Below, one piece after another: positions 11,339 to 20,550 of a stretch of 64,000 nt of DNA. The notes under the pieces are model-generated. The model worked only from the letters and a program-made list of their open reading frames with translations. It made no database searches and had not been told where the DNA came from. The stretch's first letter is position 1; every line of letters begins with the position of its first letter. The stretch lies in NCBI RefSeq assembly GCF_022807995.1, contig NZ_CP094351.1:706001-770000 (forward strand), given 5' to 3'. This stretch comes from Pseudomonas orientalis (GTDB lineage: Bacteria > Pseudomonadota > Gammaproteobacteria > Pseudomonadales > Pseudomonadaceae). The position numbers and the translations under genes are program-made.

Positions 11339-11399
11339 GCGTCAGGCAACTGATTTGTTGCTGATGTACCGCTATCGGGGGCAAGCCCCTCCCACATTT
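11339..11399. repeat. Right half of a REPIN next to copy A
   Basis: GTCAGGCAACTGATTTGTTG followed by the right arm CTATCGGGGGCAAGCCCC...CCCACA. This is the right two-thirds of the doublet seen at 9307-9395 without its left arm, which instead occurs as the tandem units left of copy A. The remaining bases to 11549 hold no recognised feature apart from the yfhM upstream region. Confidence 0.85.
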
Positions 11400-11549
11400 T
11401 GATCTGCATTTTATGTGGGATTTGGTTTGGCCCGAATGACACCCCGAACCAACCCGCCCTCCGTCGGTCAATGTGATCGGCTGCGCAGCAGCCTGAGCGA
11501 CGCTGATATATAGTTCACCTCCCCGGTTCCCTCTGACTACGAGTGCCCC

Positions 11550-14500
11550 ATGCTTAACAAAGGATTGTTCCTGGCCTGCGCGCTGGCCCTGCTGAGCGCC
11601 TGCGATTCTTCCGATAAACCGTCCGCGCCCTCTGCCCCGGCGGCGAGCGTGGCGCCCAAGCCGGCCAAGGCGGCGGTGGATGTGGCGGCGTTGAAGCAGC
11701 GTTACGCCGGGCGTGAGTTAAGCGTGGTGGATGTGTCCGAGGTGCAGTTGGACGGGGCCAGCACCTTGTCGGTGAGTTTCTCCATTCCCCTGGACCCGGA
11801 TCAGAAGTTCGCCGACACAGTCCATCTGGTCGACAGCAAGTCGGGCAAGGTCGACGGCGCCTGGGAACTCTCGGATAACCTGATGGAACTGCGCCTGCGC
11901 CACCTGGAGCCGCAGCGCAAGTTGGTGCTGACGGTGGACGCCGGGGTCAAGGCGCTCAACGCCAACACCCTCGCCGCCGAGTACACCGCCCGCCTTGAAA
12001 CCCGCGACTTGCAAGCCACCGTCGGCTTCGCCAGCCGCGGTACGCTGTTGCCGACGCGCCTGGCTGAGGGCCTGCCGGTGATCGCGCTGAACGTCGACAA
12101 GATCGACGTCGAATTCTTCCGCATCAAGGCCGAGTCCCTGCCGGCGTTCCTGGCGCAATGGGGGCGCAATACCAGCCTGCAAAGTTACGAATCCCGTGAA
12201 TTGCTGCCGATGGCCGACCTGGTCTACGGCGGGCGTTTCGACCTGAACCCGGCGCGCAATACCCGCGAAACCCTGTTGCTGCCGATCGCCGGCCTCAAGC
12301 AATTGCAGCAGCCCGGCGTGTACCTGGCGGTGATGCGTGCTTCGGGCACCTACAACTATTCGCAACCGGCCACCTTGTTTACCTTGAGTGATATCGGCCT
12401 GTCGGTGCACCGCTACGCCAATCGCCTGGATGTGTTTACCCAGGCGCTGGAAGGCGGCAAGGCGTTGAATGGCGTCGAACTGGAAATCCTCGATGCCGAA
12501 GGCCGTGTGCTCGGCCAGGGCAAGACCGAAGACGGTGGCCACGCCGAGTTGCCACTGCCGAAAAAAGCCCAGGTGTTGCTGGCCAAGCAGGGTGAACAGA
12601 CCAGCTTGCTGCGCCTGGACAGCGCCGCGCTGGATCTGGCCGAATTCGATATCGGTGGCCAGCCGTCCCATCCGTTGCAATTTTTTGTGTTCGGCCCGCG
12701 TGACCTATATCGCCCCGGTGAAACCGTGCTGCTCAACGCCCTGCTGCGCGACAAGGATGGCAACGCCGTCAAGCCGCAACCGGTGAGCGTCGAAGTGCGG
12801 CGCCCCGATGAACAGGTCAGCCGCAAATTCGTGTGGGAAGCCGACGCCTCCGGTCTCTATCAATACACGCTGCAACTGGCCGGCGAAGCGCCGACCGGGC
12901 GCTGGCAGCTGGTATTCGACTTGGGCGACGGCAAGCCGCAGCTGTATGAATTCCTCGTCGAAGACTTCCTGCCCGAGCGCCTGGCGCTGGAACTCAAGGG
13001 CAGTGACACTGCGCTGAGCCCGGCGGATGACGCGGTCATCCAGGTCAATGGCCGTTATCTGTACGGCGCGCCGGCCTCGGGCAATCGAGTCAGCGGGCAG
13101 GTCTATGTGCGCCCGCTGCGCGAGGCGGTAAAAAACTTGCCGGGCTACCAGTTCGGCTCGGTCACCGAAGAAGAGCTGAGCCAGGACTTCGAACTGGACG
13201 AAAGCACGCTGGACGCCAAGGGTCAGGAAGCGTTGACCCTGGAAAGCAAATGGGCCGAGGCCAAGTCGCCCCTGCAATTGATCGTGCAGGCCAGTTTGCA
13301 GGAGTCGGGCGGGCGGCCGATCACTCGGCGTCTGGTACAACCGATCTGGCCGGCCGAGCAACTGCCGGGCCTGCGCGGTCTGTTCGACGGCACTGAAACC
13401 AACGGCGACGGCCCGGCGGAATTCGAAGTGCTGGTGGCCAACCAGGACGGCCAGAAACTCGCCGCGCAGAATCTCAAGGTGCGCCTGGTGCGCGAGCGCC
13501 GCGACTATTACTGGAACTACTCCGACAATGATGGCTGGAGCTATCACTACAACGAGAAATTCCTCAATCTCGACGAACAAACCTTGAACATCAAGGCCGG
13601 CGACACCGCCAAGGTCAGCTTCCAGGTTGAGTGGGGGCCGTACCGCGTCGAGGTCGAAGACCCGCAGACCGGCTTGATCAGCAGCCTGCGCTTCTGGGCG
13701 GGCTACCAGGCCCAGGACAACACCGAAGGCGGCGCCGTGCGTCCCGATCAGGTCAAGCTGGCGTTGGATAAACCCGCCTATGGCGATGGCGACACCGCCA
13801 ACGTCACCGTCACGCCGCCAGCGGCCGGTAAGGGTTATCTGCTGGTGGAGTCCGCCGAGGGCCCGCTGTGGTGGCAGGAAATCGACGTGCCGGCCGAAGG
13901 CAAAAGCTTTGCCGTCAAGCTCGACCCGAAATGGTCGCGGCATGATTTGTACGTGAGCGCGCTGGTGATCCGTCCCGGCGAGCGCAAAGCCAATATCACG
14001 CCTAAGCGCGCGGTGGGTCTGCTGCATCTGCCATTGGACCGTACCCAGCGCAAGCTCGGCCTGACGCTGACGGCACCGGAAAAAATGCGCCCCAAGCAGC
14101 CGCTGACGGTGAAGATCGCCGCCAAAAACGCTGATGGCAGCGTGCCCAAACAGGTGCATGTGCTGGTGGCCGCGGTGGACGTGGGCATTCTCAATATCAC
14201 CGAATACCCCACACCCGATCCTTACTCCAGCCTGTTCGGCCGCAAGGCCTACGGCGTGGACCAGTTCGACATCTACGGCCAGTTGATCGAAGCCGGGCAG
14301 GGCCGTCTGGCCAGCCTGGCGTTCGGGGGCGATGCGGCGCTGGCCAAGGGCGGCAAGCGCCCCGACACCAGCGTGACCATCGTCGCCCTGCAAAGCGCGC
14401 CGGTCACGCTGAACGAGCAGGGCGAGGGCGAAGTCAGCGTCAATATTCCGGACTTCAACGGCGAGTTGCGACTGATGGCCCAGGCCTGGAGCGATGACCG

Positions 14501-16448
14501 TTATGGCATGGCCGAGGGCAAGACAGTCATCGCCGCCCCGCTGATTGCCGAGCTGTCGGCACCGCGCTTCCTGGCCGGTGGTGACGAGACGACGCTGGCG
14601 CTGGACCTGTCCAACCTGTCGGGCAAGGCGCAGAAGCTTCAGGTGCAACTGAGCGCCGAAGGGCAGTTGGAGCTGGTCAACGGCGGCGTACAAAACCTCG
14701 AATTGAAACAAGGCCAGCGCACCACGCTGCGCATCCCGGTGAAAGCCTGGGGCGGCCTGGGCAACGGCAAGGTCAAAGTGACGGTAAACGGCTTGGATCT
14801 ACCCGGTGAAAACCTGCCGCCGTTCAGCCGTGAATGGACCCTGGGCGTGCGCCCTGCGTACCCCGCGTTGCTCAAGCATTACCGCGCCGTGCTCAAGGAC
14901 CAGCCGTGGAGCTTGCCGTCGGGCACGCTGGAGCAGTTCGACAGCTCGGGCCGCGAGGCGTTGTTGAGCCTGTCCAGCCGGCCGCCGTTGAACCTCGGCG
15001 CGCAGATCAGTGCGCTCAAGGCGTACCCCTATGGCTGCCTGGAGCAAACCGCCAGCGGCCTGTACCCTTCGCTCTATGCCGACGACGCGTTGCTTAAACG
15101 CCTGAGCATCAAAGGCGAGCCGGATGCCGAGCGCAAACGCAAGATCGAGCTGGGCATCGAACGCCTGCTGGGCATGCAGCGCTACAACGGCAGCTTCGGT
15201 TTGTGGGGCGCCGACGGTGAGGAAGAATACTGGCTGACCGCCTATGTCACCGACTTCCTGCTGCGCGCCCGCGACCAGGGCTTTGCGGTACCGGCCGAAG
15301 CGCTGAAGAAAGCCAGTGAGCGTCTGCTGCGCTATGTGCAGGAGCGCAACCTGATCGAAGTCGACTACAGCGACAACGCCGAACACACCCGTTTTGCCGT
15401 GCAGGCCTACGCCGGCATGGTCCTGGCGCGCAGTCAGCAGGCGCCGCTGGGGGCCTTGCGCAGCATCTTCGAGCGACGCAGCGATGCGCGTTCCGGCTTG
15501 CCCCTGGTGCAGTTGGCCATCGCCCTGCAGAAAATGGGCGACCAGCCGCGTGCGGACCAGGCGCTGCTCGCCGGTCTGGCCGCGCAGCGCAGCGCCAAGG
15601 AATGGCTGGCCGACTACGGCAGCCCATTGCGCGACCAGGCGATGATCCTGGCGTTGCTGGAAGAAAACGACCTGGCCAAGGGCAAGCGCGAAGAACGCTT
15701 GTTCACGCTCTCGGACCAGTTGGCGGCCAGTCCGTACCTGTCGACCCAGGAGCGCAATTCGCTGTTCCTCGCCGGGCGACTTGGCCTCGCCCAGCCAGAG
15801 GCGAACTGGCAGGTGTCGCTGACCGGCAGTGGCGGTGTGCGTGAACTGAACAACCAGCAATCAACACTGCAACTGGATGACAAGCTGCTGAGCAGCGACT
15901 TGAGCCTGAGCAATCAGGGGGAAACGCCGGTGTACCAGCAGATGACGATTTCCGGTTATCCACAAGTGCCACCGGCAGCGGGCGGTGAGAACCTGAGCAT
16001 ACGTCGCGAATACCTGGGCATGAATGGCCAGCCGTTGAACCTGCATAGCCTCAACAGTGGCGACCTGGTGCTGGTGCACCTGGCGGTCAGCGCCAAGCAA
16101 CGCGTGCCGGATGCCCTGGTGGTCGACCTGCTGCCCGCCGGCCTGGAGCTGGAAAACCAGAACCTGGCGCAAAGCGCGGCCAGTCTGGAGAACGCCAGCA
16201 GCCAGGTGAAGGAGTGGCGTGAATCGATGCAGAACGCGTCGCTCAAACATCAGGAATTTCGTGATGATCGCTACGTGGCGGCGATGAACCTGGACGGTTA
16301 CGGCGGCACCACGCACTTGCTGTACCTGGCACGCGCCGTGACACCGGGCACCTACCGCGTGCCGCCGCCGCAGGTGGAGTCGATGTATCGGCCGAACTGG
16401 CAAGCGGTGGGCGAAACCCCGGCGGATATGGTGATCAAGGGCCGCTGA
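11550..16448 (+). CDS. yfhM: Bacterial alpha-2-macroglobulin lipoprotein, YfhM-like
   Basis: Large protease-trapping protein thought to protect the periplasm, with a predicted lipid anchor. The 1632-residue protein starts with a signal peptide and lipobox (LLSAC, C18). It continues through repeated macroglobulin domains and contains the thioester motif CLEQ at C1163-Q1166 in YPYGCLEQ. That makes it the thioester-bearing type able to bond covalently to attacking proteases. The C-terminal part contains the receptor-like domain. It is followed by pbpC, the standard partner of this type in E. coli and others: the trap is thought to act at cell-wall breaches that PBP1C repairs. That functional link is inferred in the literature, not shown here. 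Confidence 0.95.
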   Translation: MLNKGLFLACALALLSACDSSDKPSAPSAPAASVAPKPAKAAVDVAALKQRYAGRELSVVDVSEVQLDGASTLSVSFSIPLDPDQKFADTVHLVDSKSGKVDGAWELSDNLMELRLRHLEPQRKLVLTVDAGVKALNANTLAAEYTARLETRDLQATVGFASRGTLLPTRLAEGLPVIALNVDKIDVEFFRIKAESLPAFLAQWGRNTSLQSYESRELLPMADLVYGGRFDLNPARNTRETLLLPIAGLKQLQQPGVYLAVMRASGTYNYSQPATLFTLSDIGLSVHRYANRLDVFTQALEGGKALNGVELEILDAEGRVLGQGKTEDGGHAELPLPKKAQVLLAKQGEQTSLLRLDSAALDLAEFDIGGQPSHPLQFFVFGPRDLYRPGETVLLNALLRDKDGNAVKPQPVSVEVRRPDEQVSRKFVWEADASGLYQYTLQLAGEAPTGRWQLVFDLGDGKPQLYEFLVEDFLPERLALELKGSDTALSPADDAVIQVNGRYLYGAPASGNRVSGQVYVRPLREAVKNLPGYQFGSVTEEELSQDFELDESTLDAKGQEALTLESKWAEAKSPLQLIVQASLQESGGRPITRRLVQPIWPAEQLPGLRGLFDGTETNGDGPAEFEVLVANQDGQKLAAQNLKVRLVRERRDYYWNYSDNDGWSYHYNEKFLNLDEQTLNIKAGDTAKVSFQVEWGPYRVEVEDPQTGLISSLRFWAGYQAQDNTEGGAVRPDQVKLALDKPAYGDGDTANVTVTPPAAGKGYLLVESAEGPLWWQEIDVPAEGKSFAVKLDPKWSRHDLYVSALVIRPGERKANITPKRAVGLLHLPLDRTQRKLGLTLTAPEKMRPKQPLTVKIAAKNADGSVPKQVHVLVAAVDVGILNITEYPTPDPYSSLFGRKAYGVDQFDIYGQLIEAGQGRLASLAFGGDAALAKGGKRPDTSVTIVALQSAPVTLNEQGEGEVSVNIPDFNGELRLMAQAWSDDRYGMAEGKTVIAAPLIAELSAPRFLAGGDETTLALDLSNLSGKAQKLQVQLSAEGQLELVNGGVQNLELKQGQRTTLRIPVKAWGGLGNGKVKVTVNGLDLPGENLPPFSREWTLGVRPAYPALLKHYRAVLKDQPWSLPSGTLEQFDSSGREALLSLSSRPPLNLGAQISALKAYPYGCLEQTASGLYPSLYADDALLKRLSIKGEPDAERKRKIELGIERLLGMQRYNGSFGLWGADGEEEYWLTAYVTDFLLRARDQGFAVPAEALKKASERLLRYVQERNLIEVDYSDNAEHTRFAVQAYAGMVLARSQQAPLGALRSIFERRSDARSGLPLVQLAIALQKMGDQPRADQALLAGLAAQRSAKEWLADYGSPLRDQAMILALLEENDLAKGKREERLFTLSDQLAASPYLSTQERNSLFLAGRLGLAQPEANWQVSLTGSGGVRELNNQQSTLQLDDKLLSSDLSLSNQGETPVYQQMTISGYPQVPPAAGGENLSIRREYLGMNGQPLNLHSLNSGDLVLVHLAVSAKQRVPDALVVDLLPAGLELENQNLAQSAASLENASSQVKEWRESMQNASLKHQEFRDDRYVAAMNLDGYGGTTHLLYLARAVTPGTYRVPPPQVESMYRPNWQAVGETPADMVIKGR

Positions 16449-16473
16449 TCGCTGGAGTAGAAAGGGAGATCAA

Positions 16474-16563
16474 TGTGGGAGGGGGCTTGCCTCCGATGGC
16501 AGTGTGTCAGTCACCCGATACATTGACTGAACAACCGCTATCGGGGGCAAGCCCCCTCCCACA
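16474..16563. repeat. REPIN-type doublet between yfhM and the small membrane gene
   Basis: Left arm TGTGGGAGGGGGCTTGC and right arm GCTATCGGGGGCAAGCCCC face each other around a central spacer with GTCAGTCACCCGATAC and its partial complement. It lies at a junction of convergent genes and is a candidate bidirectional terminator. Confidence 0.88.
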
Positions 16564-16585
16564 GGGATGTGCGGTGTTGGTTGAA

Positions 16586-16879
16586 TCAGTGCACAACCCA
16601 GCTCAACAACCACAGGCCCAGGATCAGCCAGATGATCCCGATAATGACCGAGGCCCGCATAAAGGCGCGTACCGCCGAGTACAAAAAGAGCAGCCCGACG
16701 ATCAGGGTGAGGATGCTGATGATCGAGGTGTCCATGCCCAGGGTGCGCGACAAGCCATCGATAAAGTTGCCGCCGGCGTGGGTCAAGGCCCCGAACAAGC
16801 CGCTCAGGCCATCGACGATAAAGCGGATGACGGAGCCGAGCGCCTGGCCCAGCCATTCGAAGAAGCTTTCTACCTGCAT
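16586..16879 (-). CDS. Small membrane protein of unknown function between yfhM and pbpC
   Basis: I do not recognise this 97-residue protein. It begins MQVESFFEWLGQALG and continues with an amphipathic helix-like stretch rich in Gly/Leu/Phe. It ends with two strongly hydrophobic segments (about 52-68 and 75-93, ending LGLWLLSWVVH). The ATG at 16879 has AGGA eight bases before it; a longer frame up to 16951 overlaps the pbpC promoter region and is not preferred. It is on the strand opposite to yfhM and pbpC, and its 5' end is 90 bases from the pbpC start, so the two promoters are divergent. Hydrophobic pattern and ribosome site support a real gene. Confidence 0.75.
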   Translation of the reverse strand: MQVESFFEWLGQALGSVIRFIVDGLSGLFGALTHAGGNFIDGLSRTLGMDTSIISILTLIVGLLFLYSAVRAFMRASVIIGIIWLILGLWLLSWVVH

Positions 16880-16969
16880 GTGCGTGTCCTGATAAGAAGG
16901 TGGGCGTAACTGTGCCTTTGGTCGTTGTTGCCACAGGCTAGTTCCCTGCAAGCATAGAGGTTTACCCGG

Positions 16970-19300
16970 TTGAATTTGCGTTTTGTTGCCCGCTGGACAC
17001 TGGCGAGCCTGCTGTTGGTCATTGCCCTGCTATGGCTGGCCGACCGTATCTGGCCCTTGCCCCTGCCCCAGGACGACCTGGCCCGGGTGGTGCTGGCCGA
17101 GGATGGCACGCCATTGTGGCGCTTTGCCGATGCCGATGGTGTGTGGCGCTATCCGGTGCACACCAGCGAGGTCTCGCCGTATTACCTGGACGCGTTGCTG
17201 ACCTACGAAGATCGCTGGTTCTACCGCCACCCCGGGGTAAATCCGTTGGCGCTGGTACGGGCGATGTGGCAGAACCTGACCGGCGCACGGGTAGTGTCGG
17301 GCGGCAGCACCTTGTCGATGCAGGTGGCACGATTGCTCGACCCGCATTCACGCACCCTGCAGGGCAAGTTGCGCCAACTATGGCGTACCGCGCAGCTGGA
17401 GTGGCACCTGTCCAAGGACGAAATCCTCAACCTGTACCTGAACCGTGCGCCCTTTGGCGGGACGTTGCAGGGTGTGGCGGCGGCCAGTTGGGCCTATCTG
17501 GGCAAATCCCCGGCGCAGTTGACCCACGCCGAAGCGGCCCTGCTCGCGGTATTGCCCCAGGCACCGAGCCGCCTGCGCCCGGACCGTCACCCGCAACGCG
17601 CCCAGCAGGCGCGGGATAAAGTGCTGCGCCGCCTTGCCGAGTTCCAGGTGTGGCCGCAATCGGCGGTCGATGAAGCCCTGGAAGAACCGCTGTTGCTCGC
17701 ACCGCGCCAGGAACCGAGCCTGGCCCCCTTGCTCGCCCGCCGCCTGAACCGGCCGGACAGCCCGCCCTTGATCCGCACCACCGTGGACGCCACCCTGCAA
17801 CGCCGCCTCGAAGACCTGCTGCTGGGCTGGCGTGCGCGTTTGCCTGAACATACCTCGGCGGCGATCCTGGTGGTGGAGGAGGACACCATGGCGGTGCGCG
17901 CCTACCTCGGCTCGGTGGATATCAACGATGCCAAGCGTTATGGCCATGTGGACATGATCAACGCACTGCGCTCGCCCGGTTCCACCTTGAAACCCTTCCT
18001 CTATGGCATGGCCCTGGACGAGGGCCTGATTCATTCCGAATCCCTGCTGCAGGACGTGCCGCGACGCTACGGCGATTACCGTCCCGGCAATTTCTCCATG
18101 GGCTTTACCGGGGCGGTGCCGGCGAGTACGGCGCTGTCCAGTTCGCTGAACCTGCCGGCGGTGCAATTGCTGGAAGCCTACGGGCCGAAACGCTTTGCCG
18201 CGCAGATGCGCATCGGCGGCATGCCGCTGGCGTTGCCGGCGCTGGCCGAGCCGAACCTGGCGTTGATCCTCGGCGGCGCGGGCAGCCGCCTGGAAGAGCT
18301 GGTCAGCGGCTACAGTGCATTCGCCCGCGACGGCAAGAGCGCCACTCTGCGCCTGCAGCCGGATGATGCGCTGCGCGAGCGCCCTTTGCTGTCGCCAGGC
18401 GCGGCCTGGATTGTGCGGCGCATCCTCAGCGGCCAGGCGCGACCCGATCGCGACCCACGGGCCGAACTGGTGCAACGCCCGACGCTCGCCTGGAAGACCG
18501 GCACCAGCTATGGCTTTCGCGATGCCTGGGCGATCGGCGTCGGGCCGCGTTATCTGATCGGCGTCTGGATCGGCCGGCCGGACGGCACGCCGGTGCCTGG
18601 GCAGTTTGGCCTGGCGTCGGCGGCGCCGCTGATGTTGCAGGTGCATGACGTATTGACCAACCGCGACAGCCAGCGCGGCATCAGCGCACCGGTCAAACCG
18701 GTGCCGGCCAATGTAGGCGTGGCGGCTATCTGTTGGCCGCTTGGCCAGCCGATGAGTCGCAGCGATCCCAATTGTCGTCGCCAGCGTTTTGCCTGGACAC
18801 TGGACAACACCACACCGCCGACCTTGCAGGCGTTGGATCAGCCGTTGAGCGTGGGGTTGATGGAAAATCTCTGGGTCAACGCCAAGGGCTTGCGCGTGGA
18901 CGCCCATTGCCCTGGCGCCGAGCCGAAGAATATTGCCTTGTGGCCAGCGCCGCTGGAGCCCTGGCTGCCCAGGGTGGAGCGCCGTGAATCGCGCATCCCG
19001 GCCGCTGACCCGGACTGCCCACCACCGGCACTGGCCGCCGCTTCGCCGCTGTCCATCGTGGGCGTACGCGAGGGCGATCAACTGCGTCTGCCCACTGCCA
19101 GTCAACAGGCGCTGCGCCTGAAAATCTCCGCGCTGGGCGGCAGCGGGCGGCGCTGGTGGTTCCTTAACGGTGCGCCGTTGGGGGACAGTGCCAATCAGGA
19201 CAGCATCAATGCCAGCTTTGAGCGGCTGGGGCGCTATCAGCTCAGTGTGTTGGATGAGGCCGGGCAGACTGCCAGGCTTGAGTTCAGTGTTGTTGATTAG
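16970..19300 (+). CDS. pbpC: Penicillin-binding protein 1C
   Basis: Bifunctional peptidoglycan synthase of the inner membrane. The 776-residue protein has an N-terminal membrane anchor (about 8-24). The GT51 glycosyltransferase domain includes EDRWFYRHPGV (E80 catalytic) and GGSTLSMQVARL. The transpeptidase domain has the S338-TLK motif and KTGTSYG (K509), and a C-terminal BiPBP_C-like domain (about 690-776) marks it as PBP1C. Translation starts at TTG 16970 with AGAGG about 9 bases upstream; no ATG gives a better N-terminus. It follows yfhM, its usual neighbour, with one opposite-strand small gene in between. Confidence 0.95.
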   Translation: MNLRFVARWTLASLLLVIALLWLADRIWPLPLPQDDLARVVLAEDGTPLWRFADADGVWRYPVHTSEVSPYYLDALLTYEDRWFYRHPGVNPLALVRAMWQNLTGARVVSGGSTLSMQVARLLDPHSRTLQGKLRQLWRTAQLEWHLSKDEILNLYLNRAPFGGTLQGVAAASWAYLGKSPAQLTHAEAALLAVLPQAPSRLRPDRHPQRAQQARDKVLRRLAEFQVWPQSAVDEALEEPLLLAPRQEPSLAPLLARRLNRPDSPPLIRTTVDATLQRRLEDLLLGWRARLPEHTSAAILVVEEDTMAVRAYLGSVDINDAKRYGHVDMINALRSPGSTLKPFLYGMALDEGLIHSESLLQDVPRRYGDYRPGNFSMGFTGAVPASTALSSSLNLPAVQLLEAYGPKRFAAQMRIGGMPLALPALAEPNLALILGGAGSRLEELVSGYSAFARDGKSATLRLQPDDALRERPLLSPGAAWIVRRILSGQARPDRDPRAELVQRPTLAWKTGTSYGFRDAWAIGVGPRYLIGVWIGRPDGTPVPGQFGLASAAPLMLQVHDVLTNRDSQRGISAPVKPVPANVGVAAICWPLGQPMSRSDPNCRRQRFAWTLDNTTPPTLQALDQPLSVGLMENLWVNAKGLRVDAHCPGAEPKNIALWPAPLEPWLPRVERRESRIPAADPDCPPPALAAASPLSIVGVREGDQLRLPTASQQALRLKISALGGSGRRWWFLNGAPLGDSANQDSINASFERLGRYQLSVLDEAGQTARLEFSVVD

Positions 19301-19401
19301 GGCCTCATCGGGGGCAAGTCGAATCGTCGCACCGCCCCTCCCACATTTGAACAGTGTTCACAGCTCAAAATTGTGGGAGGGGGCTTGCCCCCGATGAGGC
19401 C
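19301..19401. repeat. Short repeats in outward arrangement, one with expanded loop
   Basis: GGCCTCATCGGGGGCAAG at the left and CTTGCCCCCGATGAGGCC at the right form the outer arms. The left repeat is unusual: its normal GGGGC-AA-GCCCC hairpin has the two-base loop replaced by an 18-base loop containing GTCGAATCGTCGCACC. The same variant occurs at 22372-22408. Orientation is the reverse of the other doublets in the window. It lies between pbpC and the mazG-like gene. Confidence 0.85.
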
Positions 19402-19475
19402 CTCAAGATCAACACAGCTATTCACTTGCCTTCACTCCCCATCCCCCTGAAGCTATACCCATTCAGGAGCCCCCA

Positions 19476-19784
19476 ATGAACCTCGAACACCTCACCGAAC
19501 GCCTGCACCGCATCCGCGATAGCAACGGCTGGAAGCAATTCCACAGCCCGAAAAACCTGGCCATGGCCGCCAGTGTGGAAATGGCCGAGCTGGTGGAGAT
19601 CTTCCAGTGGCTGACCGAAGACCAGTCGCGCCAGCTGCCGGACGATAAGCTCGCTCACGCTGGCCAGGAAGTCGGCGATATCGTGCTGTACCTGCTGTTG
19701 CTGTGCAGTGAGCTGGGCCTGGACATGAACGAAGTGGTGCGCGCCAAGCTGGCCGACAGCGAACGGCGGTTTGCCCATGAGTGA
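19476..19784 (+). CDS. MazG-like nucleotide pyrophosphohydrolase
   Basis: Small all-helical NTP pyrophosphatase-type protein of 102 residues (RS21-C6/dCTPase-like branch). The metal-binding pattern is visible as EMAELVEIFQW in the middle and EVGDIVLYLLLL in the second half, with the conserved FHSPKNLAMA region before it. Members hydrolyse (d)NTPs to monophosphates, often for nucleotide-pool cleaning; the preferred base cannot be told. Its last codons overlap the start of the methyltransferase gene by 8 bases, so the two are likely co-translated. Confidence 0.9.
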   Translation: MNLEHLTERLHRIRDSNGWKQFHSPKNLAMAASVEMAELVEIFQWLTEDQSRQLPDDKLAHAGQEVGDIVLYLLLLCSELGLDMNEVVRAKLADSERRFAHE

Positions 19785-20526
19785 CCGGCATTTCGACCAG
19801 TTGGCCACGCGCTTCGCCGAGAAGATCTACGGCGGCGCCAAGGGCGCGATTCGCCTGGCGGTGTTGCAGGCCGATCTTACTGAGGCGTTGCCGGAGCGCC
19901 CGTTGCGCGTGCTGGATATCGGCGCCGGGTTGGGGCATATGTCCTTGTGGCTGGCCGAACGCGGCCATCAGGTGACCCTGGCCGAGCCCGCCGCGCCCAT
20001 GCTCGACGGCGCGCGCCAGCGTTTTGCCGACGCCGGGCAGAGCGCCACGTTCATCCATGCGCCCTGGCAAGACTTGCCCGGCCAGCTCGCCGAACCCTAC
20101 GACCTGGTGCTGTGCCACGCGGTGCTGGAATGGCTGGCCGAGCCTCATGCGATCCTGCCGGTGCTGCATCAGTTGACGTTGCCTGGCGGCTGGTTGTCCC
20201 TGGCATTCTATAACCGCGATGCGCTGATCTATCGCAACCTGCTCAAGGGCCACTTTCGCAAGATGCGCAAGAACGAGATGGCTGGCGAAAAGCAGAGCCT
20301 CACGCCGCAGCAGCCGCTGGACCCACGGGAACTGGCAGCGCAACTCGAAGGGCTGTGGCAGGTCGAAAGCCAAAGTGGCGTGCGTGTGTTCCACGACTAT
20401 ATGCCGGTGGAATTCCAGGCGCGCGCCGAGCTGCAGGATCTGTTGGAGATGGAACTCGCTCACCGTCGTCACCCAAGCTTTGCCGGACTTGGGCGTTATT
20501 TGCACTGGGTTTGCCGTCCGGTTTAA
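19777..20526 (+). CDS. cmoM: tRNA 5-carboxymethoxyuridine methyltransferase, CmoM-like
   Basis: SAM-dependent methyltransferase expected to methylate the carboxyl of cmo5U34 in tRNA. The 249-residue protein opens DRHFDQLATRFAEKIYGGAKG, close to the E. coli CmoM/SmtA start, and has motif I LRVLDIGAGLGHMS, an acidic residue in TLAEPA and the later LCHAVLEWL segment. The C-terminal HDYMPVEFQ and LGRYLHWVCRP regions also fit CmoM. The ATG at 19777, inside the mazG-like gene, is chosen over a TTG two codons earlier. Confidence 0.9.
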   Translation: MSDRHFDQLATRFAEKIYGGAKGAIRLAVLQADLTEALPERPLRVLDIGAGLGHMSLWLAERGHQVTLAEPAAPMLDGARQRFADAGQSATFIHAPWQDLPGQLAEPYDLVLCHAVLEWLAEPHAILPVLHQLTLPGGWLSLAFYNRDALIYRNLLKGHFRKMRKNEMAGEKQSLTPQQPLDPRELAAQLEGLWQVESQSGVRVFHDYMPVEFQARAELQDLLEMELAHRRHPSFAGLGRYLHWVCRPV

Positions 20527-20550
20527 GCAGCCCAGTCTGCGGAGGTCGAA

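Noticed and set aside
11059..11442. Open frames over the structured element (also 21949-22407), with a shared RGAEWWGKSVLLTF stretch
   Set aside because: The shared residues only reflect the DNA repeat; the frames cross perfect inverted repeats and REP arms, and no ribosome site is present.
12705..14711. 668-codon minus-strand frame inside yfhM
   Set aside because: Antisense shadow of the macroglobulin gene; no recognisable domain and an Arg/Gln/His-rich composition.
16880..16951. N-terminal extension of the small membrane gene to 16951
   Set aside because: The extension has no ribosome site and would invade the pbpC leader; the ATG at 16879 is better.
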